NCBI GenBank assembly: GCA_027449965.1
Contig: DAIDKP010000015.1
Location: forward strand, 124,001-188,000
From: Acidobacteriaceae bacterium
GTDB lineage: Bacteria > Acidobacteriota > Terriglobia > Terriglobales > Acidobacteriaceae
Direction: 5' to 3'
DNA length: 64,000 nucleotides
Both the position numbers and the translations under genes were made by a program. This document shows positions 34,421 through 42,903 of the stretch, in pieces. How positions within the stretch are numbered: position 1 is the first letter of the stretch; each line of letters opens with the position of its first letter. Below the pieces are notes generated by a model that was not told the origin of the DNA, searched no databases, and saw only the letters and a list, made by a program, of their open reading frames with translations.

Positions 34421-36799
34421 TTAGTCCGCCGCCACAGTCAGTTTTTCCTGATGCCTGCGAAGCTGCTGAAGCGCGCTCGTCTTCTCGCTCAGCAACCCGG
34501 AATCAAACAGTCCCGGATGCGCCGCCACCACTCCATCCTTACGCTGCAACAGCGACTCGACCGACACAAATCCCGCGCCCGGCTCCGTTGTCGACTCATT
34601 GCCGGCAAACAGATTCAGCCTGTCCAGCTTGTACTCCGGCACCAGCCGCTCCACTTCATCCAGAATCGCCAGCGGATCAAACGGGCTGAGCTTCGGCTCC
34701 AAAGCATGGGCCGCCAGCCACACCGCGTGGCGATCCGCTTCTCCAGCCTGCGCCCCGCGCGTCTGGCCCATATCCGCGCGCACCCCCTGCGAATCGCCAA
34801 ACGGCACCAGCGTACGAACATCGACGCCCATCGCTCCGGCCAGTCGCACCAGAATCTCAAAGTCCGGCTTCACCCCAGCCTTGTCCGCGGCTTTCCGCAC
34901 CATCTGCACGTCACCGTAGCAGTTGGTCACTGTCCCGGTCTTTTCATACAGGCTCGCCGTGGGCAGCACCACATCGGCCTGCGCCGCGGTTCGCGTCAGG
35001 AAGCAGTCCTGCACCACGAGGAACGTATCCTTCAACGCGCCATCCGCCACACCGAGCGCGGCAAAAGGATCAGCGCCCACAACCAGCAAGCCATTCAGCT
35101 TGCCGCTGCCTGCCGCCTCCATCATCGCCACGTAGTCCTTGCCGCTCGTCACCGGCATACCGGCGTATTCCTGATGCATTGGCCCATCGCCCGCCAGCAT
35201 CTGGTAACCAGGCATCAGATCCGGATAGACGCCCATATCCGCCGCGCCACGCGCATTCACGCCATCGCTCAACAGGGCAAATTTCACCTGCGGTCGGCTC
35301 AATCCCCAGCGCATCAGCGCTGCCAGCGCCGCGCCCCGGAACTCCGCTCCGCAGATCACCACCAGCGACTCCTCACCTGCCAGCGCATCGCGGAAGGCCG
35401 CCGCATCCGGAAGACCTGCCAGCGCTGTCTCATCGCCGCTCAGGCTGCGAACCAGCGCCTCATAATCTCCATCCGCCAGATGCAGGCTGCGCACGGCCTG
35501 CCGCTCCAGCCGAATCGCCTGCGTATTCGCCACATAAAGCCGCGCATGGTTCAGCCGAACATCGCTTCGCAGACTCCAGGCCAGCAGCGGATGCTCCTCG
35601 GTCGGATTGCCGCCCAGCAGCAGAATCGCCGGTGCCGCGGCAATCTCTTTCAGGCCTGCCGCGCGTCCCGTCGAGCCGACAAGCAGCCCGTGGAAGGTGG
35701 CGTAATCAGCCGTCCGTTCATGATCGATATGCTGCGTCTTCAGCACTGTCCGCGCAAACTTCTGCAACAGATAATTCTCTTCGTTGGTCGTGCGCGTCGA
35801 GCCGATCACGCCAATCGACCCTGGTCCGTCCTGGCCTCTTCCGTTCTTGCTCGTGCCACTCCGGCTCACAATCTCCTGGAATCGCTTCGCCACATGCCGG
35901 ATCGCCTTCTCCCACGTCGTCGGCTCCAGCACTCCGGCCACATTGCGCACCAGCGGCTGGGTCAGTCGCTCGGCGCTCTCCACAAAATCAAATCCAAAGC
36001 GGCCTTTCGCGCAGAGAAAATCTCCATTGATGCCGCTTTTGTCGCGGTTGTCTGCGCGCACAATCTCCATGCCGTCGTTGGCGCGTCGCACACCCAGCGT
36101 CACCTTGCATCCGTCGGCGCAATGCGTGCAAACGGTCGATACGTGCTTCATCTCCCACGGACGTGATTTGTACCGATACGTTCCGCTGGTCAGCGCGCCC
36201 ACCGGGCACACATCGATGCACATGCCGCACTGCTCGCAGTCCAGATGGTCGCCGCCATTCGGCGCAATCACCGCCGTCACGCCGCGATTCTGAATGCCCA
36301 GCGCCCACACGTCCATGCCCTCGCCGCACATGCGCACACAGCGGTAGCACAAAATGCAGCGCGGACGGTCAAAGTACACCGCCGGCGACCATTTCTGCTC
36401 TTCGCGATGCTGCTTGGCCTCCACATAGAGGCTTTCGCCCGCGCCATATTTAAACGTCATATCCTGCAACTCACACTCGCCGCCCGCGTCGCACACCGGG
36501 CAATCCAGCGGATGGTTCCCCAGCAGCAGTTGCAGCGTCGCCTTGCGCGCCTGCGCAATCTCCGGCGATTCCGTGATGAACACCTGTCCTTCGGCGACCG
36601 GCGTGGTGCAGGCCGTTTGCAGCTTCGGCACCTTTTCCTGGCGCACCACACACATCCGGCAAGCCGCCTGAAGACTCAATCCGGGATAGTAGCAGAAGGC
36701 CGGAATCTCGATTCCAGCCTTGCGGCAGGCATCGATCAGCAGCGTTCCCGCCGGTGCCGTCAGCGTCTTCCCGTCCACTGTAAAAGTTACATCCGCCAT
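34421..36799 (-). CDS. nuoG: NuoG, complex I Fe-S / molybdopterin-fold subunit
   Basis: This is the largest peripheral-arm subunit (792 residues). The N-terminal 2Fe-2S site shows as AFCYYPGLSLQAACRMCVV plus QTACTTP. The His/Cys-ligated 4Fe-4S site is HPLDCPVCDAGGECELQ, and further clusters are CILCYRCVRMC and CEQCGMCIDVCPVGAL. A CTHCADGC motif with a fourth Cys in FLCAKGRFGF would bind the off-path N7 cluster, found only in some bacteria. The C-terminal two-thirds is the inactive molybdopterin-oxidoreductase fold. All cluster ligands that I can check are intact. Electrons pass from here to NuoI and NuoB, neither of which is encoded in this window. Confidence 0.95.
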   Translation of the reverse strand: MADVTFTVDGKTLTAPAGTLLIDACRKAGIEIPAFCYYPGLSLQAACRMCVVRQEKVPKLQTACTTPVAEGQVFITESPEIAQARKATLQLLLGNHPLDCPVCDAGGECELQDMTFKYGAGESLYVEAKQHREEQKWSPAVYFDRPRCILCYRCVRMCGEGMDVWALGIQNRGVTAVIAPNGGDHLDCEQCGMCIDVCPVGALTSGTYRYKSRPWEMKHVSTVCTHCADGCKVTLGVRRANDGMEIVRADNRDKSGINGDFLCAKGRFGFDFVESAERLTQPLVRNVAGVLEPTTWEKAIRHVAKRFQEIVSRSGTSKNGRGQDGPGSIGVIGSTRTTNEENYLLQKFARTVLKTQHIDHERTADYATFHGLLVGSTGRAAGLKEIAAAPAILLLGGNPTEEHPLLAWSLRSDVRLNHARLYVANTQAIRLERQAVRSLHLADGDYEALVRSLSGDETALAGLPDAAAFRDALAGEESLVVICGAEFRGAALAALMRWGLSRPQVKFALLSDGVNARGAADMGVYPDLMPGYQMLAGDGPMHQEYAGMPVTSGKDYVAMMEAAGSGKLNGLLVVGADPFAALGVADGALKDTFLVVQDCFLTRTAAQADVVLPTASLYEKTGTVTNCYGDVQMVRKAADKAGVKPDFEILVRLAGAMGVDVRTLVPFGDSQGVRADMGQTRGAQAGEADRHAVWLAAHALEPKLSPFDPLAILDEVERLVPEYKLDRLNLFAGNESTTEPGAGFVSVESLLQRKDGVVAAHPGLFDSGLLSEKTSALQQLRRHQEKLTVAAD

Positions 36800-36847
36800 G
36801 CAATCGCTCTTTCCGTCAAGATGGGTATGGCCCGTTCGAACTTCGTG

Positions 36848-38155
36848 CTAGACAAGTACGACCTCGGGATGATGGGCAAACGGGCAGGGTTTCCCATGCA
36901 GATGATCTTCAAACTCTTTCCGAAACTTCTTCACAAATCCCAGCGTCGGCATCGCCGCCGCGTCGCCCAGCGGACAGAACGTTCGTCCCATCATGTTCTC
37001 CGCCAGATATTGAATATTGTCGATATCCTTTTCCGTGCCAAATCCGGCATGGAAGCGCGTCAGTGACTTCTTCAGCCAGTCCGTCCCTTCGCGGCAGGGA
37101 ATACACCATCCGCAACTTTCATGCTGATAGAAACTGATCGTCCGCAGCGCAAACTCGACGATGCACGTCTGGTCATCGATCACCACCACGCCGCCGGAGC
37201 CAAGCATCGATCCGGCCTTGCCCACCTGGTCAAAGTCCATCCCGATATCGATCTCCTCCGGCAGCAGCACCGGCGTGGACGATCCACCCGGTACAACAGC
37301 CTTGAGCTTGCGCCCGCCGCGCACACCGCCGCCCACCTCATAGATGATCTTGCGCAGGCTGTAGCCCATCGGCAGTTCATACACTCCAGGCCGCTCAATA
37401 TGTCCGCTCAGCCCAAACAAACGCGTACCGCCATTGCGCTCCGAGCCAATCGCGGCATAGGCCGCGCCGCCCATCGCCAGCACATGCGGCACCGTGGCGA
37501 TCGTTTCCGCGTTGTTGATCACCGTCGGTCCACCGTAAAGTCCGACCACGGCAGGGAACGGCGGCTTGATGCGCGGCACACCGCGCTTGCCTTCCAGCGA
37601 CTCCATCAGCGCTGATTCTTCGCCCACTTCATAGGCGCCTGCGCCCGTCTGCACGATGACCTGAAACTCCGTCTCGCTGCCAAAGATGTTCTTGCCCAGG
37701 AAGCCGCGTTCATAAGCCTCGGCCACGGCGCGCTCGACGATCTGAATCAGGTAGCGATACTCGCCGCGCAGATAGATGAATCCCGTCTTCGCGCCAATCG
37801 CCAGGCCCGCAATGATCGTCCCCTCGATCACGGAGTGCGGATCGTGCAGGAAGATCAGATGATCCTTGCAGGTGCCAGGCTCGCTTTCGTCGCCATTCAC
37901 CAGCACATACTTTGGCTTCGCCGACTGCTTCGGCACAAACGACCACTTCATGCCGGTTGGAAATCCAGCGCCGCCGCGCCCGCGCAGGCCAGACGCCTTC
38001 ATCTCGTTGATGATCCAGTCCGGTCCTTCCGCCAGCGCCTTGCGAGCCGATGCGTATCCGCCCAGTTCGAGATAGGTATCGATCTTCGCCGCACCCTTGC
38101 CAAAGCGGCTGGTCACAATCTTCACTTCATCCGGATGCGATACAAGACTTGGCAT
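36848..38155 (-). CDS. nuoF: NuoF, NADH-binding subunit
   Basis: This 435-residue flavoprotein oxidises NADH. The FMN/NADH site shows as GLRGRGGAGFPTGMKWSF and the nucleotide loop as ETEFQVIVQTGAGAYEVGEE. GLYGGPTVINNAETIA is also a family landmark. The N3 4Fe-4S ligands are ESCGWCIPCREGTDWL and the Cys in GRTFCPLGDAA. Its ATG overlaps the nuoE stop by one base (TGATG), so E and F are coupled. The nuoG gene follows after 48 bases. Confidence 0.97.
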   Translation of the reverse strand: MPSLVSHPDEVKIVTSRFGKGAAKIDTYLELGGYASARKALAEGPDWIINEMKASGLRGRGGAGFPTGMKWSFVPKQSAKPKYVLVNGDESEPGTCKDHLIFLHDPHSVIEGTIIAGLAIGAKTGFIYLRGEYRYLIQIVERAVAEAYERGFLGKNIFGSETEFQVIVQTGAGAYEVGEESALMESLEGKRGVPRIKPPFPAVVGLYGGPTVINNAETIATVPHVLAMGGAAYAAIGSERNGGTRLFGLSGHIERPGVYELPMGYSLRKIIYEVGGGVRGGRKLKAVVPGGSSTPVLLPEEIDIGMDFDQVGKAGSMLGSGGVVVIDDQTCIVEFALRTISFYQHESCGWCIPCREGTDWLKKSLTRFHAGFGTEKDIDNIQYLAENMMGRTFCPLGDAAAMPTLGFVKKFRKEFEDHLHGKPCPFAHHPEVVLV

Positions 38156-38661
38156 CAGCGACCCCCTGCATTCTGCGACCGATACTGCTCCAGAATCGCG
38201 TCCACCCGCTCCTCGGTCAGTTCATCATGAAAGTCGTAGTTGACCTGTATCGCCGGCGCCCAGCAACAGGCTCCAATGCACTCCACTTCCTCCAGCGAAA
38301 ACAGCCCATCCGCCGTCACGCCCTTGTGGCCAATCCCCAGCCGCTCCTGAAAGCGATCAAAGATTTTGTAGCCACCACGCAGCATACAGCTGATATTGGT
38401 GCACACCTGCACGTTGAATCGTCCTGCCGGCTTGAATCGCAGCATCGAGTAGTAGGTGGCCACGTTCCGCACATCCAGTGGCGTAATTCCGATGCGCCGG
38501 GCGATCTCGTCGATCACCGCGTCGGAGAGATACCCAACCTCATCCTGCGCATAGAGCAGCATCGGAATCAGCGCCGAGCGCTTCATCGGATAGCGCGTCA
38601 CCAGCTCATCGAAGCGGGCGGACAGTTCCGGAGAAAAAATCGACATCGTTTCCACGCTCAT
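38155..38661 (-). CDS. nuoE: NuoE, 2Fe-2S subunit
   Basis: This 168-residue thioredoxin-like subunit holds cluster N1a. The four Cys ligands are in VQVCTNISCMLRGG and ECIGACCWAPA. The helical N-terminal part (YPMKRSALIPMLLYAQDEVG) is also typical. ATG 38661 is chosen because its ATGA overlaps the stop of the upstream 115-residue gene by 4 bases; ATG 38646 is an alternative. The longer frame from 38682 lies inside that gene. Confidence 0.96.
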   Translation of the reverse strand: MSVETMSIFSPELSARFDELVTRYPMKRSALIPMLLYAQDEVGYLSDAVIDEIARRIGITPLDVRNVATYYSMLRFKPAGRFNVQVCTNISCMLRGGYKIFDRFQERLGIGHKGVTADGLFSLEEVECIGACCWAPAIQVNYDFHDELTEERVDAILEQYRSQNAGGR

Positions 38662-39005
38662 CCCACCAGCTCCCGCGACCACTCTTCAGCCTGCAAATCC
38701 ATCGGCACTCTGCCCCCGGCTTCCGTCTCCAATTCACCCTCTTCGTTCCAGCGCATCCGCGACATCTCGCCCAGGTGCGTCCGAGTCTGTACCGCATCGC
38801 CCTCGCGCCCCAGGCTCAGCCAGCGCTCGCCGCATCGAACCAGAATCTTTCCCTCGCTCAGCTCAACCGCTGCCTGCGTATCGCCGTTCAGTCCATATGC
38901 CGCGGTGTAGCTGCGCAGCAGGGAAGCCAGCGAGACCCAAAGCTCGCGCGCATGTTCCTCGCCGATCCGCTTCTCCCCCTGGCTTTGTGCCGTCATCGTC
39001 TCCAT
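38658..39005 (-). CDS. unknown 115-residue protein coupled between nuoD and nuoE
   Basis: I do not recognise this protein. It is 115 residues, soluble and acidic, without Cys pairs or membrane spans. The N-terminal half looks helical (RELWVSLASLLRSYTAAYG); then come short strand-like segments (KILVRCGERWLSLGREG, EMSRMRWNEEGELETEAGGR). The start ATG is 3 bases past the nuoD stop, with an AGG inside the nuoD end as a weak ribosome binding site. Its stop overlaps nuoE by 4 bases. This tight coupling on both sides makes it a real gene and argues for a role in complex I assembly or as an accessory subunit near the NuoD/NuoE interface (inference from context only). Confidence 0.8.
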   Translation of the reverse strand: METMTAQSQGEKRIGEEHARELWVSLASLLRSYTAAYGLNGDTQAAVELSEGKILVRCGERWLSLGREGDAVQTRTHLGEMSRMRWNEEGELETEAGGRVPMDLQAEEWSRELVG

Positions 39006-39008
39006 CGC

Positions 39009-40229
39009 TTACCTGTCAATCTCGCCCAGCACCACGTCAATCGAGCCAATCACAGCCACCACGTCGGCCAGCATCCGTCCGCGGCACATCGTCTCCAGTG
39101 CCTGCAGCGAGGCAAACGAAGGATTGCGCATATGCACCCGATACGGCTTCGCCGTTCCATCGGAGACAACGTAATAGCCCATCTGCCCGCGCGACGATTC
39201 AATCCCCTGATACACCTCGCCCGATGGCACCGTGAAACCCTCGGTCACAATCTTGAAGTGGTGAATCAGAGACTCCATCTGCGTCTTCATCTTCTCGCGA
39301 TCCGGCAGCACAATCTTCGGCGCATCGGCTTTGATTGCGCCCTCCGGCATCCCGTCCAGCGCCTGCTGAATGATCTTCGTCGACTCGCGCATCTCCTGCA
39401 GGCGCACCTCATAGCGCCCCCACACGTCGCAACGTTGCGAAACAGGCACCTGAAACTGAAACTTCTCATACCCGGAGTAGGGCATATCCCGCCGCAGATC
39501 AAAGTCCACTCCGGAAGCCCGCAGCGGCGGACCCGTCACGCCCAGTGCAATGGCATCCTCTGCGCTCAAATGACCCACATTCTGCAACCGGTTCATGAAG
39601 ATCGGATTGCCCGTCAGCAGATTCGAGTACTCGTCGATCTTCTCCGGAAAGGTGCGAATGAATCCCTGCACCCGATCAAAGAAATCTACCGGAGGCTCCA
39701 GCGCCAGTCCGCCAATGCGGATATAGCTGGTCATCATGCGCTGCCCGGCCACATATTCAAAGATACGCAGAATCTCTTCACGCTCGCGGAACGTGTAAAG
39801 AAAGACCGTCAACGCGCCAATATCCATCGCGTGCGTGCCCAGCCACACCAGATGCGAGTTCAGCCGCGTCAGCTCAGAGAGCAGCACTCGCATCCACTGA
39901 GCTTTTTCAGGAATGGGCAACTCCAGCAGCTTCTCCACCGCCAGACAGTAGCAGAGATTGTTGTGCATCGGGCTTAGGTAGTCGATGCGATCAGTCAGCG
40001 GCACCACCTGGTGATAAAACTTCGCCTCGCAGGTCTTTTCGATGCCTGTATGCAGGTAACCAATCTCCGGATAAAGGCGCACGACAATCTCGCCATCAAT
40101 CTCCAGCACCAGTCGCAGCACACCGTGGGTCGACGGATGCTGCGGGCCCATATTCAGCACCATGGTCTGGTCTTTTGCGCCTTCCGCCACAGGGGCTTCC
40201 AGAATCGGTGTTGCCGTCCACTGGCTCAT
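39009..40229 (-). CDS. nuoD: NuoD, 49-kDa quinone-site subunit
   Basis: This 406-residue subunit forms the quinone pocket together with NuoB and NuoH. Landmarks are MGPQHPSTHGVLRLVLEIDG (His lining the quinone site), IGYLHTGIEKTCE, DRIDYLSPMHNN and the C-terminal GSIDVVLGEIDR, the invariant end of the family. ATG 40229 is chosen because GGGAG lies 8 bases upstream. A 116-bp spacer separates it from nuoC; nothing gene-like is in it. It is a separate protein here, not a NuoCD fusion. Confidence 0.97.
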   Translation of the reverse strand: MSQWTATPILEAPVAEGAKDQTMVLNMGPQHPSTHGVLRLVLEIDGEIVVRLYPEIGYLHTGIEKTCEAKFYHQVVPLTDRIDYLSPMHNNLCYCLAVEKLLELPIPEKAQWMRVLLSELTRLNSHLVWLGTHAMDIGALTVFLYTFREREEILRIFEYVAGQRMMTSYIRIGGLALEPPVDFFDRVQGFIRTFPEKIDEYSNLLTGNPIFMNRLQNVGHLSAEDAIALGVTGPPLRASGVDFDLRRDMPYSGYEKFQFQVPVSQRCDVWGRYEVRLQEMRESTKIIQQALDGMPEGAIKADAPKIVLPDREKMKTQMESLIHHFKIVTEGFTVPSGEVYQGIESSRGQMGYYVVSDGTAKPYRVHMRNPSFASLQALETMCRGRMLADVVAVIGSIDVVLGEIDR

Positions 40230-40345
40230 CTGCCGCACTCCCGCTCTTCCGTCACGCCGTTCGCTCCCACCACTTCAGAATAATCGACTCAAAGCACAGC
40301 CAGAACCTTCAGCTCATCTTGATTGCGGCTCGTCCTGGTTTCGGC

Positions 40346-40843
40346 TCAGCGATAGCCTTCCACCGGATAATCCTTGCGCAGTGGATGCCCCGTCCACTCA
40401 TCCGGCATCAGAATCCGCCGCAGATTCGGATGCCCCGCGAAATGAACGCCAAACAGATCGAAAACCTCGCGCTCATAGTAGTTGGCCGAGGGCCACACGT
40501 CGGTAATCGTCTCCACCTCCGGCTTCGACGCCGCCAGCATCACACGCAGGCGAATTCGTTCCTTCCGCGCGTGCGAGAGCAGATGATAGCTCACCTGAAA
40601 ACGCGGCTCCTGCGCAGGAAACCAATCCACCGCCGTCACGTCTTCCAGAAAGTTATACCCAGCCTGCCGGATGACCCCCGCCACCGGCACCAGCTTCTCC
40701 GGCGCAATCGTCAGCGTCAGTTCTTCACGGTCCCACCGAGCGTCGGTCAACGCATCAGGCATCTTCTCCATCACAGCCGATATCGCCGGATGTTGTCCCA
40801 TCTCCGCAAGCACAGCATCCTTGCCATGCAGTGTTGCACTCAT
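40346..40843 (-). CDS. nuoC: NuoC, 30-kDa subunit
   Basis: This 165-residue subunit has the family signature ANYYEREVFDLFGVHFAGHP followed by LRRILMPDEWTGHPLRKDYP, typical of NuoC/30-kDa subunits. It scaffolds the peripheral arm next to NuoD and NuoB. ATG 40843 has GGAG 8 bases upstream. It follows nuoA by only 39 bases, the place where nuoB normally lies, so nuoB is missing from the operon. Confidence 0.95.
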   Translation of the reverse strand: MSATLHGKDAVLAEMGQHPAISAVMEKMPDALTDARWDREELTLTIAPEKLVPVAGVIRQAGYNFLEDVTAVDWFPAQEPRFQVSYHLLSHARKERIRLRVMLAASKPEVETITDVWPSANYYEREVFDLFGVHFAGHPNLRRILMPDEWTGHPLRKDYPVEGYR

Positions 40844-40882
40844 CTCTGTCACTCCACACGAAGCCGGCAACTCGTCGCCGGG

Positions 40883-41287
40883 TTACAGATCCCCTTTGTC
40901 CTGCGACCAGTCCAGAATGCCTTTTTTCACAATGTAGTAGAGTCCAACCGCGACAAACGAGAGATACACCACCATCTCCCAGAATCCAAAAAATCGACTG
41001 CCCGTCAGTTGTGGCAGTTGCCGATAGATCACCGCCCACGGCATCATGAACACCACTTCCACATCAAACAGGATGAACAGCATCGCCACCATGTAAAAAC
41101 GCACGCTGAACCGCCCGCGCGCGTCACCCACCGGCTCAATACCGCACTCATACATGCTCAGTTTGGTCTTGCTGTTGCGGTGTCGCCCGATCAGCCAGGA
41201 GCCAGCCAGCATCCCCAGCGCAAGTCCGGTCGCGGCCAGAATCTGAATCAGAAGCGGAATGTACTGCCAGATATATGGATTCTTCAT
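40883..41287 (-). CDS. nuoA: NuoA, complex I membrane subunit
   Basis: This 134-residue subunit has three spans. The conserved TKLSMYECGIEPVGDARGRF loop carries the Cys that faces the quinone channel, and RFYMVAMLFILFDVEVVFMMP the membrane acidic residues. ATG 41287 has a GAGAG stretch 5 bases upstream; a TTG directly before it is less likely. It is the first gene of the nuo operon, and a candidate promoter lies about 100 bases upstream. Confidence 0.95.
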   Translation of the reverse strand: MKNPYIWQYIPLLIQILAATGLALGMLAGSWLIGRHRNSKTKLSMYECGIEPVGDARGRFSVRFYMVAMLFILFDVEVVFMMPWAVIYRQLPQLTGSRFFGFWEMVVYLSFVAVGLYYIVKKGILDWSQDKGDL

Positions 41288-41300
41288 CAAACTCTCATTC

Positions 41301-41360
41301 GAAACAGATTCAGGCGTAACGAATCAAGCAGAAACGATTTCAGTCGAAATGAATCTTCCA
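41301..41360. repeat. imperfect tandem 30-bp direct repeats in the nuoA leader
   Basis: Two units at 41301-41330 and 41331-41360 match at 21 of 30 positions, both opening with GAAAC and containing GAATC. They lie between the nuoA start and the candidate promoter, so they would be transcribed as part of the nuo leader. Role unknown. Confidence 0.55.
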
Positions 41361-41389
41361 GCGTGCGATGAGGCAAAGCCGCTGCTTTG

Positions 41390-41418
41390 AGCTTAGGTTT
41401 TCAGCCTCGCTGAGTCAA
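41390..41418 (-). promoter_or_regulatory. candidate sigma-70-type promoter for nuoA
   Basis: On the minus strand TTGACT (41413-41418, 5 of 6 to the -35 consensus) is followed after exactly 17 bases by TAAGCT (41390-41395, weak -10). It would give a leader of about 95 bases. The -10 match is poor, so this is a suggestion. Confidence 0.3.
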
Positions 41419-41602
41419 GCAAGAGCGATCGCAACTCGAACAGGAAACACCCTTCGTCGCCACACTTTGGATCGTATCCTCGCCCGTACCCAAATCGTCC
41501 CATTCTGGCACTTTTAGCCCGACTGTGTCTTCATGGAATCGTTACTTTGGTGATCTGATCTTTATCAGGATTCCCTCCGATAAAAAGCATGAGGATCAAT
41601 TC

Positions 41603-41947
41603 ATGACACCGACCGCTCACCCCTGCGTCGCCCACTCTTCCACGTCGGTTCCTCAACTGGTGTCGATCCGGCGCAATCAAGTACGGCGCGTCTCTGCTGC
41701 CGACGGAATGGCTCTCGAAAAACTCGCTCATGCCATCGAGTACCTCACGGATGAGTTGACGATCGAGTGCATGACCGCGCAACGCGACGCATTCCAGCCC
41801 GCAGGTGCCATCGCCGCCATTGAACTGCTCAAGAAACGCAATCGGGAAATTTATCTGGCCTGCCCGATTCAGCCCACCTTCGGCGAACGTCTGCGCTCCT
41901 GGCTTGGCCGAGCGCAGGATTCGATGCAGGTCTCTGCCAGCCGCTGA
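41603..41947 (+). CDS. small unknown protein
   Basis: This is a 114-residue soluble protein of unknown function. The middle (DGMALEKLAHAIEYLTDELT) looks like an amphipathic helix, and the end has FGERLRSWLGRA. No Cys pair, signal peptide or catalytic motif is evident. ATG 41603 is well supported: GAGGA lies 7 bases upstream, while the earlier part of the frame has none. It stands alone between the divergent nuo operon and a convergent oxidase subunit III gene, whose stop is 69 bases away. Confidence 0.65.
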   Translation: MTPTAHPCVAHSSTSVPQLVSIRRNQVRRVSAADGMALEKLAHAIEYLTDELTIECMTAQRDAFQPAGAIAAIELLKKRNREIYLACPIQPTFGERLRSWLGRAQDSMQVSASR

Positions 41948-42016
41948 ATCATCGTCACGTTAAGCGCACGAGCGCGTACTGGTTGCGGCTGGCATGTTTC
42001 TCCTGCTGCACGATCC

Positions 42017-42781
42017 TCACGCCAGCGCAAGCAGCGCAAACAGCAGAATCCACGCCAGGCCCATCGTGTGCCAGTACCAAGCCATCGAATCCACCGTGAT
42101 CTGCCGATAATCCACGCGCTTGAGCAGAGGCAAGAACGCCAGCGAGGTAATCAGCACCAGCAGGCCCATCAGCAAATGTACGGCATGGAAGCCGGTAATG
42201 ATGTAGAAGAAGTAGCTGGCCGGCGTCGCCCACTGGTCAAATCCGTATCCCTGCGCCGTCATCTGCTTCCACGCATCCAGTTGCCCGGCCAGAAACAGGC
42301 CTCCAAGACCGGCGGTGAGCGCCAGCCATGGCCAGGCGCGTCGCAGCGCGGGTTTGCCCAGTCCCAGCCACTCTTCCACCACGTCAAACTCGCGAAAGAT
42401 CTGCCTGCGGGCAACTTCGATCGTAAGACTGCTCAGGATCAGCACTGCGGTATTCAGAAACAGCACGGGAGGAATGCGGATCGGATGCCAGTCGCCGATG
42501 AAGTCGTTGGTGCGAGGGTCAAAATGCCCGGCATTCTGATGTGCAAAAAACATCACCGCAAGCGAGATGAAAAATACCATATCGCCAGCCAGCGCAAAGA
42601 AGAGCACCAGGCGAACGCGCTTCAGTAACTCCCTCGGGCCAAGCCGCCCCGCCCTGCGCCACGCGTCATCATCGCCGTTGCCGCCACCGCCCGTCGTACG
42701 CCGATCCACGGGCGGCTTTCCGCCGATACCGGTTTCTTTCTTTTCGATCTCAACGGGATTGTGAACGAAGGTGGCAGGCAT
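42017..42781 (-). CDS. orphan cytochrome oxidase subunit III
   Basis: This 254-residue haem-copper oxidase subunit III-like protein has about five spans after a hydrophilic N-terminal stretch of about 55 residues (GGGGNGDDDAWRRAG). Landmarks are FFALAGDMVFFISLAVMFF, FYIITGFHAVHLLMGLLVL and DSMAWYWHTMGLAWILLFAL. The FHxxHxxxG and WYWH motifs are typical of the COX3 family. There is no subunit I or II gene next to it; a complete coxBAC set lies 6 kb downstream with its own subunit III. It could serve a second oxidase encoded elsewhere, or replace CoxC under some condition (inference). Confidence 0.85.
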   Translation of the reverse strand: MPATFVHNPVEIEKKETGIGGKPPVDRRTTGGGGNGDDDAWRRAGRLGPRELLKRVRLVLFFALAGDMVFFISLAVMFFAHQNAGHFDPRTNDFIGDWHPIRIPPVLFLNTAVLILSSLTIEVARRQIFREFDVVEEWLGLGKPALRRAWPWLALTAGLGGLFLAGQLDAWKQMTAQGYGFDQWATPASYFFYIITGFHAVHLLMGLLVLITSLAFLPLLKRVDYRQITVDSMAWYWHTMGLAWILLFALLALA

Positions 42782-42903
42782 GGAAAGGTCGCCTCGTACT
42801 CAAAGAGTACAACGTATCAACGAGGGATGCACAAAAAAACAGAAGATCGGCTCAAAGTACACCCAAGGTGACTTTGACGCGGCACAAAGTGGGTACGTTG
42901 GCG

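Larger units (their letters stand above)
41288..41602. other. divergent intergenic region upstream of nuoA
   Basis: This 315-bp spacer lies between nuoA (minus) and a small plus-strand gene. On the nuoA side it holds a pair of imperfect 30-bp direct repeats and a candidate promoter (listed separately). On the other side, a short inverted repeat (CTGAT, 4-base loop, ATCAG) lies near 41556-41569. No open frame with family resemblance is present. Confidence 0.5.

Noticed and set aside
40844-40882. Possible nuoB between nuoA and nuoC
   Set aside because: Only 39 bases are available and no NuoB-like sequence appears in any frame of the neighbours.
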